Source of the DNA: Nitrosospira sp. Nsp14
Lineage (GTDB): Bacteria; Pseudomonadota; Gammaproteobacteria; Burkholderiales; Nitrosomonadaceae
Assembly (NCBI RefSeq): GCF_900113575.1
Contig: NZ_FOPV01000022.1
Coordinates: 1-47,952, forward strand
Direction of reading: 5' to 3'
DNA: 47,952 nt
Shown: positions 9,165 to 17,670 of the stretch, piece after piece
Position numbering within the stretch: position 1 is the stretch's first letter
Layout: each line of letters starts with the position of its first letter
Made by a program: the position numbers and the translations under genes
The notes under the pieces: generated by a model
Seen by the model: only the letters and a program-made list of their open reading frames with translations
What the model was told of the DNA's origin: nothing
Database searches by the model: none

Positions 9165-9551
9165 CTATTCCCCAAAAGCATCTCTGATCCACTCGATGTT
9201 TTCTCCCGCGCGACCGGACAGTAGCACGGCATCGAAGCGGCACGATGGCTCCGTCCGCAGCGATGCGAGATAATGCCGCGCTGTCCGCACTATTTTCTCC
9301 TGTTTTAACACGGTAATGCTGCTCGCTGCGCCACCGAAAAGCGCTTTCGCGCGCATCCTGACTTCGACGAATACTAACGTTGCGCAATCGCGCATGATAA
9401 GATCGATTTCGCCAAAACGGCAGCGATAGTTTCGCTGGAGCAATACAAGACTATGCTGCTTGAGAAACTCCTCGGCCCGCCGCTCCGCATCGCCACCAGT
9501 CAAAAAATCGACCTCCTTAATGCCCCAAGCACAACATGAAAAACCCGACAT
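9165..9551 (-). CDS. yraN: YraN family (UPF0102) predicted endonuclease
   Basis: A 128-residue protein with the family signature GGDAERRAEEFLKQ, RNYRCRFGEIDLI and LVFVEVRMR, a PD-(D/E)XK-like nuclease core in which E-V-R replaces the commoner E-V-K. Start ATG 9551 gives normal length; the frame stays open upstream to 9623 but that would overlap the divergent rsmI leader. The rsmI-yraN pair is a widely conserved neighbourhood. The cellular role is unsettled; a link to recombination or DNA uptake has been suggested for the family. Confidence 0.88.
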   Translation of the reverse strand: MSGFSCCAWGIKEVDFLTGGDAERRAEEFLKQHSLVLLQRNYRCRFGEIDLIMRDCATLVFVEVRMRAKALFGGAASSITVLKQEKIVRTARHYLASLRTEPSCRFDAVLLSGRAGENIEWIRDAFGE

Positions 9552-9617
9552 CACCAAATGGGCACCAACATATTTTACAGTGCAAACCCGGCCCAGGCCA
9601 TAACCCCTACAGCGATA

Positions 9618-10478
9618 ATGCATCCGGCTGACATGATCGCGCCCGCCACCTTATACGTGGTCGCTACGCCGATAGGCAACCTGAGGGATATTACCCTTCG
9701 TGCACTGGATGTACTTGCGGCGGTGGACGTGATTGCCGCTGAGGATACCCGCACCACACGACGCTTGCTGACCCACTTCTCGATATCAAAGAGAATGATA
9801 GCCGTGCATCAGCACAACGAGATGGGCGCTGCCCAGCGCATCATCGACCTGCTGCGCGCGGGGCAGGCAGTAGGCTTTGTTACCGACGCGGGCACACCCG
9901 GGATTTCAGATCCCGGCGGAACGCTTGTAACGTTGGCACGGGAACAAGGATGCAATGTGGTGCCGGTCCCTGGGGCGAACGCGGCAATATGTGCGCTATC
10001 GGCCGCTGGTATTCCCGCGTCCCGCTTCCTATTCTACGGCTTCCTGCCCCCCAGTCCCGGACCTCGGCGACGAGAACTGGAAGAGTTGCGGTCATCCCCC
10101 TACACGCTGGTATTTTACGAAGCACCTCACCGAATACTCGAGTCCGTCTCCGACCTCGCTGACGTGTTTGGCGCGCATCGCCACCTTGCAATAGCGCGGG
10201 AACTGACTAAATTATTCGAAAATATCCACATCTGCCCGCTGGGGGACGCTGTGGCCTGGCTTGAAGCGGATCCCAACCACCAGAAAGGCGAGTTTGTTCT
10301 CATCCTTGCTGCTTCCGAAGCTGCGAGGGAGGATCAGCTGAGCGATCAGACCCAGCGCACGCTAAAGCTGTTACTGGAAGATCTTCCATTAAAACAGGCT
10401 GTGAAGCTCGCGGCAGACATCACTGGGCAAAGCAAAAACAAGATCTATTCGCTCGCATTAACCCTCAAATCAGATTAG
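9618..10478 (+). CDS. rsmI: 16S rRNA (cytidine1402-2'-O)-methyltransferase
   Basis: SAM-dependent tetrapyrrole-methylase-fold enzyme that methylates the 2'-OH of C1402 in the 16S rRNA decoding site. Family motifs are LYVVATPIGNLRDIT at the N-terminus, AAEDTRTTRRLL, VTDAGTPGISDPG and FYEAPHR. I prefer start 9618 (MHPADMI, 286 aa); an in-frame ATG at 9558 adds 20 unconserved residues and one at 9633 is also possible. Divergent from yraN, 66 bp apart. Confidence 0.95.
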   Translation: MHPADMIAPATLYVVATPIGNLRDITLRALDVLAAVDVIAAEDTRTTRRLLTHFSISKRMIAVHQHNEMGAAQRIIDLLRAGQAVGFVTDAGTPGISDPGGTLVTLAREQGCNVVPVPGANAAICALSAAGIPASRFLFYGFLPPSPGPRRRELEELRSSPYTLVFYEAPHRILESVSDLADVFGAHRHLAIARELTKLFENIHICPLGDAVAWLEADPNHQKGEFVLILAASEAAREDQLSDQTQRTLKLLLEDLPLKQAVKLAADITGQSKNKIYSLALTLKSD

Positions 10479-10918
10479 ATTGAGAGGAAGGCCACTATAT
10501 TTGTCATGCCAGGTGCCAGGTGCCAGGTGCCAGGTGCCAGGTGCCAGGTGCCGGCGCCAGATGCCAAGTGCCACGTATCCGGCACGGGCTGGCGAGACAG
10601 CGACGCTCTTTCGATAAAGAGGTAGACCGGGATATCAAGTAGCGCGCTTATATGTGTGTGCAGCGCCTCCAGCTAGGGCAGCAGGCCTGCAAGCTGGGGG
10701 TGCATCAACGCCTTGCATTCAATCGCTCGGCGTAGCGCGGCAATTGCCCAACTCCTTTTGCCTTATTTCATCCTTTTAACGCCCTTCGCTGAAGCGGATA
10801 CCCCGCTGGCGCATGGGTGGGGCAGCGTTTATAATCTGCCTGTCGCTGGCATTTGGCTAACCGGTCCTTGCGACGTGGGTACTTCCCACCGACTTTATTC
10901 ATTCTATTGGAGAGATTT
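10479..10918. other. 440-bp gene-free stretch containing the 7-bp repeat
   Basis: Apart from the tandem repeat I see no supported gene. An ORF from TTG 10713 to 10922 begins with a signal-peptide-like stretch (about 25 residues ending in AEA), but the remainder has no recognisable domain and no ribosome site precedes it, so it is not called. The region ends with GGAGAG at 10909-10914, the ribosome site of the next gene. Confidence 0.5.
10507..10548. repeat. heptanucleotide tandem repeat (TGCCAGG)x6
   Basis: Six perfect head-to-tail copies of TGCCAGG, followed by a partial TGCC (10549-10552) and degenerate continuations (TGCCAAG, TGCC) to about 10572. The 7-bp unit lies between rsmI and a thioredoxin-like gene. 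Short tandem repeats of this size can vary in copy number by slippage. A 7-bp unit would shift frame if translated, but no real gene crosses it. Confidence 0.97.
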
Positions 10919-11158
10919 ATGAAAACAAGCGCTACCTTTTATCATGCTGGCTGTCCTGTATGTGTCGACGCCGAGCGTCAAATCGCAGATGCCTTAGACC
11001 CGGACCGTTACGATGTTGAGCTTGTTCATCTTGGCGAACAAAAGGACCGGATTGCTGACGCTGAAGCTGCTGGCGTGAAGTCGGTCCCAGCGCTGGTAAT
11101 TAATGGTGCACCTTTCCATATCAATTTTGGCGCGCCGATGTCCGCGCTGAAGTCTTAA
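10919..11158 (+). CDS. thioredoxin/glutaredoxin-fold protein with CPVC motif
   Basis: A 79-residue cytosolic protein with an early redox motif HAGCPVCVDAE (Cys 12 and 15) and a cis-proline strand (VKSVPALVING). This is a minimal thioredoxin fold of glutaredoxin-like or thioredoxin family type. The ribosome site GGAGAG lies 4 nt before the ATG. An upstream in-frame extension to 10853 lacks a good start. The partner is unknown. A GC-rich hairpin follows within 12 nt, so it is probably monocistronic. Confidence 0.8.
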   Translation: MKTSATFYHAGCPVCVDAERQIADALDPDRYDVELVHLGEQKDRIADAEAAGVKSVPALVINGAPFHINFGAPMSALKS

Positions 11159-11168
11159 TTGCAGAAAT

Positions 11169-11187
11169 GGCGGGCAGAATGCCCGCC
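11169..11187 (+). terminator. GC-rich hairpin after the thioredoxin-like gene
   Basis: Perfect 8-bp stem GGCGGGCA / TGCCCGCC with a GAA loop, 10 nt after the stop codon. There is no run of T afterwards, so it may be a weak or Rho-assisted terminator or an RNA 3'-end stabiliser. Confidence 0.5.
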
Positions 11188-11431
11188 GTTCCATATCCTC
11201 ATTGCTTACGCCCAAGTTGCTGAATTGATCGGACGGTTTTTCTCACAATCCCCTATCCGTCACCCCCGCACAACCACAACACCCGGATTCTGCAAATGCC
11301 TTACTTCCACACCGCTGGCGCCGCTCGAATAGGGGGTGGTTTCTGGTCCTGGTGCCGCAGACAGGTAAAATCTCTTCTATACTAAGCATGTACCGGATAA
11401 GGAAGAGCAACATTATTTACGCGGAGGAAAG

Positions 11432-11884
11432 GTGGAACTCATTTTATGGCGTCACGCGGAGGCTGAGGAGGGTACACCGGATAGTACTCGCAAACTTACA
11501 GCGAAGGGGAAGAAGCAGGCCCAGCTTATGGCCGAATGGCTTAAGCCGAGACTTCCCGAGCATACGCGCATTGTTGTCAGTCCCACTAAGCGGACACAGC
11601 AGACCGCCATCGCGCTTGACAATGAATTCGAGACTATCGCGGATATCGGACCGGGCGCTTCCGCGGAATCAGTCCTGAGCGTCGCCGGCTGGCCTCAGGC
11701 GAAAGACGCAGTCCTGGTGGTGGGCCATCAACCGACGCTGGGAGAAGTTGCTTCATTGCTCATGTCGGGTGTTCCGGAGGGCTGGAGCATGCGAAAAAGT
11801 GCCGTGTGGTGGTTCAGCAACACGAAAAAGGGCCTCTCCGCGGATCTGGTGTTGCGCACCGTTATCTCGCCCGATATGCTTTGA
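11432..11884 (+). CDS. sixA: phosphohistidine phosphatase SixA
   Basis: Histidine-phosphatase superfamily protein of 150 residues. The catalytic RHA motif is at residues 7-9 (LILWRHAEAE). The second catalytic histidine is in VVGHQPTLGE, and the SPTKRTQQTA arginine is present. SixA removes phosphate from histidine phosphocarrier domains, in E. coli ArcB and the nitrogen PTS. Start GTG 11432 has GGAGG 4 nt upstream. It converges with the large fusion gene. The PTS proteins at 39-41 kb are conceivable targets, which is inference only. Confidence 0.88.
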   Translation: MELILWRHAEAEEGTPDSTRKLTAKGKKQAQLMAEWLKPRLPEHTRIVVSPTKRTQQTAIALDNEFETIADIGPGASAESVLSVAGWPQAKDAVLVVGHQPTLGEVASLLMSGVPEGWSMRKSAVWWFSNTKKGLSADLVLRTVISPDML

Positions 11885-11991
11885 TCGATAATTGGCAAAA
11901 CGGTAGTATCTCCGTAACAGCATGTATCCCTTACGCCTGTCGCAAATCCAAACCAGCACTAAGCTACTAATTCTGATGGCCGGTCTGTAAG

Positions 11992-14511
11992 TTATTTTTT
12001 TTGACCAATCAGGATCCACTGATCCCAGGCGCCGTACCGGCTTTCTATAGGTCCCAGCGGCAGCGCGAGCAGTATCAACAGCACGCCGCCGATAACACTC
12101 GCGGCCGCAGCAGGACTCGAATATTCGCTCAACAGTACAGGTGCGGCGATCAGCCACGCGCCGAGAATGATGTTTGCGAAACGAAGTGGCCGCCCCACTT
12201 CGCTCAATGCCATGATCGAAAACGTCACCACCAGCGATCCGATCACATGATCGCTATCCGCAGCCGCGTCAGATGTATCAAAGATGATACGTGTGAACAT
12301 TAGCGCGATACCGATAGCCATGCTTGCCATCATGGTCCAGGTAAAACGGACGCCGGTCTGCACTATCTGGCGTAACACGGCCGCAAATGATCCACCGAAT
12401 TCATTTGTGGCGTCCACACCTCCGCCTTCAATCGTATCGCCATGCCATAACACATGCCACCACGATTTCCCCTGCCGGACGCGGGCTTTTAGAAACTGCA
12501 GCGTGGCAAGAATCTCATCGAAAGAATATGGAATCTGAAGCAGCATTGCCAATGCGGCAACAAGACACAAGGTGCACCAAGTGCCGATGACAATCGGCTG
12601 GATTATGATAAAAAAAATGCTAACCACCCCCAGAGGTACGATCAGTATCCCAAAAAACAGCACTACCCAGGGCATGGTCCGCCACCGCCGTTTGTCCCCG
12701 ACGACACCGGTTACGATCTCCATCGCATATACTGCAGCGCCTAATCCTGCGTCAGCAACCGGCCACGCTTCGGACACCTCTGAAGTAATGATCTTGGCTG
12801 TCCCATCGCCGAAAAACGGATCCCAGACCTGGTCAATATGGCCCAGCTGAAACGCGGCCATATAGCGTGAGATAAGGAGGCCGACAACCGCAAGTGCCAC
12901 AATTGGTATTCGGTTAGTCATCCCGGAGGGGGTGTAGCTCCAGCCAGGCGGCGTATCCGGTCCTGTCATGCGCGCAACAGGGCTTATACCGGGAGGCGGA
13001 GAAATCACTACTGCAAACAATACAACCAGCACGCCCACGAGCGTGTCATTGGCATACGCCGCCGCGCTTGGTGTCCAGAAGAAAAGGGGGGCGAAAAATA
13101 GCCAGACTCCAAGCAGGGCCGTGATCCAACGCGCCCAGCCATAGTCGCGGGCGATCGAAAGGCAGGCGAAGAGCATGATCAACAGTCCGCTAACGATGTC
13201 GTTCGCTGTCATCCAGGTATCCGACAGAGGTAAGCCGCGGCCGGTCGGAGACACCATCGCCTCAGCTTCCATCCATTGTTCGGCGAGCCCGAAAGCGAAT
13301 GGACTCGATATGAGCCACAACCCAAGCCCTATGTTGGCGAGGTGACACCACAGCGTTCGCGCATGTTCATCGCGCTCGTTTTTATTACTGCGTTCGATCA
13401 GCAACGTACTGGAAACCGCGCTTTTCTCGATATCCTCAAGCCATCTAGGCGGGCGAATTTTGTTACGGTTGTACCACGCCTCAGGGCTGCCTTTCAGATG
13501 CGCAGCAATTTCTGGTAACGTCTCGCGTAGCATGTGTCTCGGCCTCCATCGCAGAAGTTTCCTCGCTCGCGAAATATCCAGTTCGAAGTGGTCATCGGAT
13601 AGCGCTACCATGAAAGGCTTGACGAATGGTTCGATTCCCCGGTCTATCGCATCCGGAATCACGTCTTCCATTTTATTCTGTAACCATGCGCCCCCAACAG
13701 CGACGGTTTTTGGCACGCGATGCGTTTCCCAAGGCTCGCCGTGGATAAGCTCACCAATCAGGTTCTGTAGTCCCTCGTAGCTTTCGGTAATGGGTTCGCC
13801 TATCAATAGCGCGGCTTCCGCCGGCAGTTGCGCGCGCCGATCAACCGCCAATTGGAATGCGCGCGCTACGTCATCTATATGTACAAAGGCTTGGCCGTGA
13901 GAGGGATTGCCCGGGAAAATATGGCTCTGGAGCTGGCGCTCATAGATGCGTTGAATTTGTGTGCCGAGTGAGGGAACTTCCCCCCAACCACTGTAGACTC
14001 CGGCTAGGCGCATTATTAAGAAGGGAATGCAGCCGTGATGAGCACGTACTTCGTTTTCCGCCGCCAGCTTGGAGTGGGGGTAAGGCCACTTTGGCTCAAG
14101 AGGCCTGTCTTCGCTGAGCGGCAAGCCAGGCTGCGTGGGGGCATGGACCAGCATCGTGCTGGCATATATGAATTGTTCGACGTCAAACGCTTGAAGCGCT
14201 TTTAACAGCCTCCGTGTGCCTTTTACGTTGACTTCCTCATACAGCGGATTCTGCTTATCGGAGAAATCGTAATAGGCGGCCAGATGAATGACCGAGGCAA
14301 TCTTCCCGCCAAAGCTGTGGCGTAGTCGCTCGCACGCCTTGGAGACGGCCTCGTCAGAAGAGATATCGACGGGAATGCAGTTGGACCCGGTATCACACTT
14401 TTGCTCGAAACCGACGACAACATACCTATCGCCCAACGCTGCCGTTATTGCCTTGCCAATCCTACCTTCGGAGCCAGTGATAAGAACAAGGGGTTTTTCT
14501 GTAGATAGCAC
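11992..14511 (-). CDS. fusion protein: NAD-dependent epimerase/dehydratase + SPW-repeat membrane segments + VKOR-like domain
   Basis: 839 residues. Residues 7-370 form an extended SDR: Rossmann motif GSEGRIG (13-19), the serine in YASTM, and catalytic Y144-x3-K148 (YPHSK). From about 390 the protein is membranous. Two or more SPW-type repeats (LISSPFAFG, ANDIVSGLL) are followed by a region resembling vitamin K epoxide reductase: a helix, the stretch WPVADAGLGAAVYAMEI, and a helix with the redox motif WCTLC (about residue 637). The loop that normally holds the VKOR shuttle cysteines has none. C-terminal SPW-like helices follow (GSLVVTFSIMALSEVGRP). The lipid- or quinone-linked role is unknown. 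Confidence 0.75.
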   Translation of the reverse strand: MLSTEKPLVLITGSEGRIGKAITAALGDRYVVVGFEQKCDTGSNCIPVDISSDEAVSKACERLRHSFGGKIASVIHLAAYYDFSDKQNPLYEEVNVKGTRRLLKALQAFDVEQFIYASTMLVHAPTQPGLPLSEDRPLEPKWPYPHSKLAAENEVRAHHGCIPFLIMRLAGVYSGWGEVPSLGTQIQRIYERQLQSHIFPGNPSHGQAFVHIDDVARAFQLAVDRRAQLPAEAALLIGEPITESYEGLQNLIGELIHGEPWETHRVPKTVAVGGAWLQNKMEDVIPDAIDRGIEPFVKPFMVALSDDHFELDISRARKLLRWRPRHMLRETLPEIAAHLKGSPEAWYNRNKIRPPRWLEDIEKSAVSSTLLIERSNKNERDEHARTLWCHLANIGLGLWLISSPFAFGLAEQWMEAEAMVSPTGRGLPLSDTWMTANDIVSGLLIMLFACLSIARDYGWARWITALLGVWLFFAPLFFWTPSAAAYANDTLVGVLVVLFAVVISPPPGISPVARMTGPDTPPGWSYTPSGMTNRIPIVALAVVGLLISRYMAAFQLGHIDQVWDPFFGDGTAKIITSEVSEAWPVADAGLGAAVYAMEIVTGVVGDKRRWRTMPWVVLFFGILIVPLGVVSIFFIIIQPIVIGTWCTLCLVAALAMLLQIPYSFDEILATLQFLKARVRQGKSWWHVLWHGDTIEGGGVDATNEFGGSFAAVLRQIVQTGVRFTWTMMASMAIGIALMFTRIIFDTSDAAADSDHVIGSLVVTFSIMALSEVGRPLRFANIILGAWLIAAPVLLSEYSSPAAAASVIGGVLLILLALPLGPIESRYGAWDQWILIGQKK

Positions 14512-14688
14512 TGCTCACGCACCTGTTTCCAGCCACCGCAAATTGTCCTCTAATCCTTTAACTTTCTGGATAAGATACAACGGCAGCCCCGACCCAGCGC
14601 CATGGAGTAAAACGCTTGCCATTAACGCCAGGCGGCAGTATCGAATAGTGTCGTCTTCCAGCGACCTTTGAGCTGGCGACGTTGCAAG

Positions 14689-15204
14689 TTATTTGCCTCG
14701 CCCGTAATTGCGATTGCCCGGTTGTGTCGTAGTGTAGGGCGTCTCGTCATATGGAGTGTCGGGCGTATCCTGCGGTTGCTTCACAGGTTCTCCATAAGGT
14801 TCAGAGTAGGACTTGGTGCCGTAATAAGCGTCAATCGTGTTCTGCCAAGTTGGATCGGCCATGTCGGGCCAGTTATCCTTGTCAAATCCAGGAGCGGTTT
14901 CAAGGCGCTTTTTGTCCACATTGAGAAGAAACCGCTTGTTCTCGGTATCCAGCTTCAGCGCATTCCAGGGCACTGCAAAGAGTTTCTCGCCCATGCCCAT
15001 CACGCCGCCAAAAGACAACACCGCGTATGCGACCTTGCCGGTGTTCACTTCCAGCATGATTTCCTTGATGCCACCCAAATCTTCGTCCTTGTGATTGTAG
15101 ACATCCTCCCCGATCAGCGTATCGGCGCCCATTAGTCGGGGTCCGGGCCCCTTCTTGTCGTAGCGTTTGTACATGCCGTAAATGTCACGATTTTCGTAGC
15201 TCAT
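14689..15204 (-). CDS. PRC-barrel domain protein
   Basis: About 171 residues. A PRC-barrel occupies residues 22-100: MGADTLIGEDVYNHKDEDLG, then VAYAVLSFGG and LFAVPWNAL. It ends in a low-complexity tail rich in Pro, Thr and Tyr. Start ATG 15204 has GGAG 6 nt upstream; the frame extends to a TTG at 15216. Such stand-alone PRC-barrel proteins are common in environmental proteobacteria and often stress-linked; the ligand is unknown. It is probably soluble, with no signal peptide seen. Confidence 0.85.
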   Translation of the reverse strand: MSYENRDIYGMYKRYDKKGPGPRLMGADTLIGEDVYNHKDEDLGGIKEIMLEVNTGKVAYAVLSFGGVMGMGEKLFAVPWNALKLDTENKRFLLNVDKKRLETAPGFDKDNWPDMADPTWQNTIDAYYGTKSYSEPYGEPVKQPQDTPDTPYDETPYTTTQPGNRNYGRGK

Positions 15205-15216
15205 GGTCATCTCCAA

Positions 15217-15593
15217 AGAATAAATGCCAGAATAGATTAGATATCACTGCTCCGTCCGATCGCGTAATTCTCAGGCACAGAGATAAAGCAAGGATAGTGC
15301 GGATGAGCATCGCAATCAGTACGGTAAGCCACACAAAGGAAAACGTCGAGCGGCGGGCTGGAACCACAAGCAAGACTGAGGCTCACGTCGGTGGCGCTTA
15401 CTGGTTGCGATCGGCCTCAGCCGTGCGCTCGAGGCGTATCCCTTTGTCCTCCTTGTCCTTTGTGTCATCAGCAAGCTGCTCGTGTACAATGACCTCATGT
15501 GCTGCCTCGATTCTTGGGGTAGGCAAGCCCCACTCTCTCTGGCGCGTGTCCTCCAGGATGCCCGGCGCAAAGCATAAGCACCGGAGGAATTTT
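15217..15593. other. gene-free stretch upstream of kup
   Basis: No supported gene. Open frames on both strands have no recognisable domain. The stretch should contain the promoter of the minus-strand PRC-barrel gene and that of the kup leader transcript. I see no clear consensus promoter. The leader ORF at 15594-15716 begins directly after it. Confidence 0.45.
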
Positions 15594-15716
15594 GTGAATA
15601 AGCCCGTCCACGCGGCTGCTGATTGGGGGCTTTCGCAAACCTTCGGTGGTTCATGTGTTTTCGCTCCCGCTCGCCGGTCCGCAGTAAATAGAATCGCCCA
15701 TCCCGGACAACGATGA
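15594..15716 (+). CDS. possible 40-aa leader peptide overlapping the kup start
   Basis: A GTG at 15594 is preceded by a textbook ribosome site, GGAGG (15583-15587), with 6-nt spacing. It opens 40 codons beginning MNKPVHAAADWGLSQTFG. The stop TGA overlaps the kup start as ATGA (15713-15716). The peptide has no recognised domain. kup itself lacks a strong ribosome site, so translation could be coupled to this ORF. The gene status is inferred from signal and spacing only. Confidence 0.45.
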   Translation: MNKPVHAAADWGLSQTFGGSCVFAPARRSAVNRIAHPGQR

Positions 15717-17614
15717 TGACAAGTCAAGATAAAGAACTGCAGCCGAATGTTGCCCATCAGTCCTTGGGTCTGGTGAGCTTGGCTGCGCTTGGCGTAGTCT
15801 ACGGGGATATCGGGACAAGTCCGCTATATGTCATGAAGACGGTTTTTGACCCCACCCATGGACTTGCCGTGAGTGAGAGCAATGTCATCGGCGTCATTTC
15901 GCTCATCTTTTGGGCGCTCATGATAGTGGTGTCGGTCAAATACATCACCTTGATCCTGCGCGCAGACAACCGGGGAGAAGGCGGTATCATGGCGCTGTTA
16001 TCCCTTGCCAGTTCCTCGGTCGCTGATCGTCCGCGCCTGCGGAGTATTCTCTTTCTTATTGGCGCATTTGGCGCCGCACTCTTCTACGGAGACGGAGTTA
16101 TCACACCTGCGATCTCTGTACTCAGCGCCGTGGAGGGACTGGAGGTAGCCACGCCGCTTCTCCAGCCATATGTGCTGCCCATAACTTTGGCTGTGTTAAT
16201 TGTGCTTTTTCTTGTGCAGCAGCGGGGCACAGGGGGAATCGGGGCAGTATTCGGTCCCGTGATGTTGTTATGGTTTGCCACTCTCGGCATCGCCGGCTTG
16301 ACGAATATCGCGGCCGCACCCACTATATTGGGCGCATTTAACCCTATGCAGGCGCTCGCATTTTGTTTAAATAATGGTTGGCTCGCATTTGTTGCCTTCG
16401 GTGCTGTCGTGTTGGCCGTCACAGGGGGAGAAGCGCTGTATGCCGATATGGGACATTTTGGCGCGAAACCGATTCGCCTGGCTTGGTATGTCTGCGTACT
16501 TCCAGCGCTAACGTTGAATTATCTGGGACAGGGAGCGCTCCTGCTGGCGAATCCCTCTGCTATTTCAAATCCGTTTTATCTACTATTTCCTCCATGGGCG
16601 CTTTATCCCGCGGTAGGATTAGCCACCGTCGCAACCGTGATCGCATCGCAAGCGGTAATCTCGGGTGTCTATTCTGTAACCAAACAGGCCATACAACTGG
16701 GATTTTTGCCGCGCATGCAGATCAGGCACACCTCGGATCGCAGGATCGGTCAGATATATATCCCCTTCGTCAACTGGACGCTGCTCGCGGCCGTGACCAT
16801 GGCTGTAGTGGGATTCGGTTCGTCATCGAGTCTCGCGTCTGCGTACGGTGTCGCTGTCACCACGACAATGGTGATTGAAACCATATTGACGTTTTTCGTT
16901 CTTCGCTACGCTTGGCGCTACCCCCTGGTTCTGGGTATATTCGCGACCGGATTGTTTTTGACGATCGATACCACATTTTTCGCGGCGACCATGCTAAAAA
17001 TTGCCCAGGGCGGCTGGTTTCCGCTTGCTATCGGCGCCCTTATCTTTTTCGTTATGACAACGTGGAGCCGCGGACGGCAAATTCTGTTGGAGCACTTGCG
17101 GTCGGCGGCCATACCCCTCCAGCCATTCCTGGAATCATTGATCGCGCACCCGCCTGCGCGCGTGGCGGGAACCTCGATCTTTCTCACCGCCAATCCGGAC
17201 GGGGTGCCTCATGCGTTGCTCCATAACCTTGCCCACAACCAGGTATTGCATGAGCGGGTGGTGTTTCTGACCGTGAATTACCTTGAAACGCCCCGGGTTC
17301 CGGAAGAAGAGCGGCTATCAGTAAAGCCGTTGCCGGGAAATTGCTACCAGATCGCTGTCCAATATGGCTTCAAGGATGAACCCAATCTGCCATTGGTGCT
17401 GGAACAGTGCCAGCAATACGGGCTTGAATTCGAGCCGCTGAAAACATCTTTCTTTCTTAGTCGGGAGATCGTCGTACCCAGTCCAGGCGGCGGCATGTCG
17501 CTGTGGCGGGAAAGGCTTTTCGCAACCATGGCGCGCAATGCCAGCAATGCAGCCGAATATTTCAAGTTACCCGCAAATCGGGTCCTTGAGTTGGGCGCGC
17601 GGGTCGAAATCTGA
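15713..17614 (+). CDS. kup: low-affinity potassium transporter Kup
   Basis: K+ uptake protein of the KUP/HAK family, 633 residues with about twelve membrane segments and a cytoplasmic C-terminal domain from about residue 475. Signature near the N-terminus: LGVVYGDIGTSPLYVMKT. Other family stretches are DNRGEGGIMALL, FYGDGVITPAISVLSAVEGL and GGEALYADMGHFG. Kup imports K+ with H+. Start ATG 15713; translation may be coupled to the upstream leader ORF. Confidence 0.96.
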   Translation: MMTSQDKELQPNVAHQSLGLVSLAALGVVYGDIGTSPLYVMKTVFDPTHGLAVSESNVIGVISLIFWALMIVVSVKYITLILRADNRGEGGIMALLSLASSSVADRPRLRSILFLIGAFGAALFYGDGVITPAISVLSAVEGLEVATPLLQPYVLPITLAVLIVLFLVQQRGTGGIGAVFGPVMLLWFATLGIAGLTNIAAAPTILGAFNPMQALAFCLNNGWLAFVAFGAVVLAVTGGEALYADMGHFGAKPIRLAWYVCVLPALTLNYLGQGALLLANPSAISNPFYLLFPPWALYPAVGLATVATVIASQAVISGVYSVTKQAIQLGFLPRMQIRHTSDRRIGQIYIPFVNWTLLAAVTMAVVGFGSSSSLASAYGVAVTTTMVIETILTFFVLRYAWRYPLVLGIFATGLFLTIDTTFFAATMLKIAQGGWFPLAIGALIFFVMTTWSRGRQILLEHLRSAAIPLQPFLESLIAHPPARVAGTSIFLTANPDGVPHALLHNLAHNQVLHERVVFLTVNYLETPRVPEEERLSVKPLPGNCYQIAVQYGFKDEPNLPLVLEQCQQYGLEFEPLKTSFFLSREIVVPSPGGGMSLWRERLFATMARNASNAAEYFKLPANRVLELGARVEI

Positions 17615-17670
17615 CCCCGTTTTATCGCTTTGACTACCGTCATGAATGCCGAGGCTTACTCCAAAGTAGA

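Noticed and set aside
10713-10922. 69-codon ORF beginning with a signal-peptide-like stretch
   Set aside because: TTG start without ribosome site, no domain after the hydrophobic stretch, and it overlaps the well-supported start of the thioredoxin-like gene.
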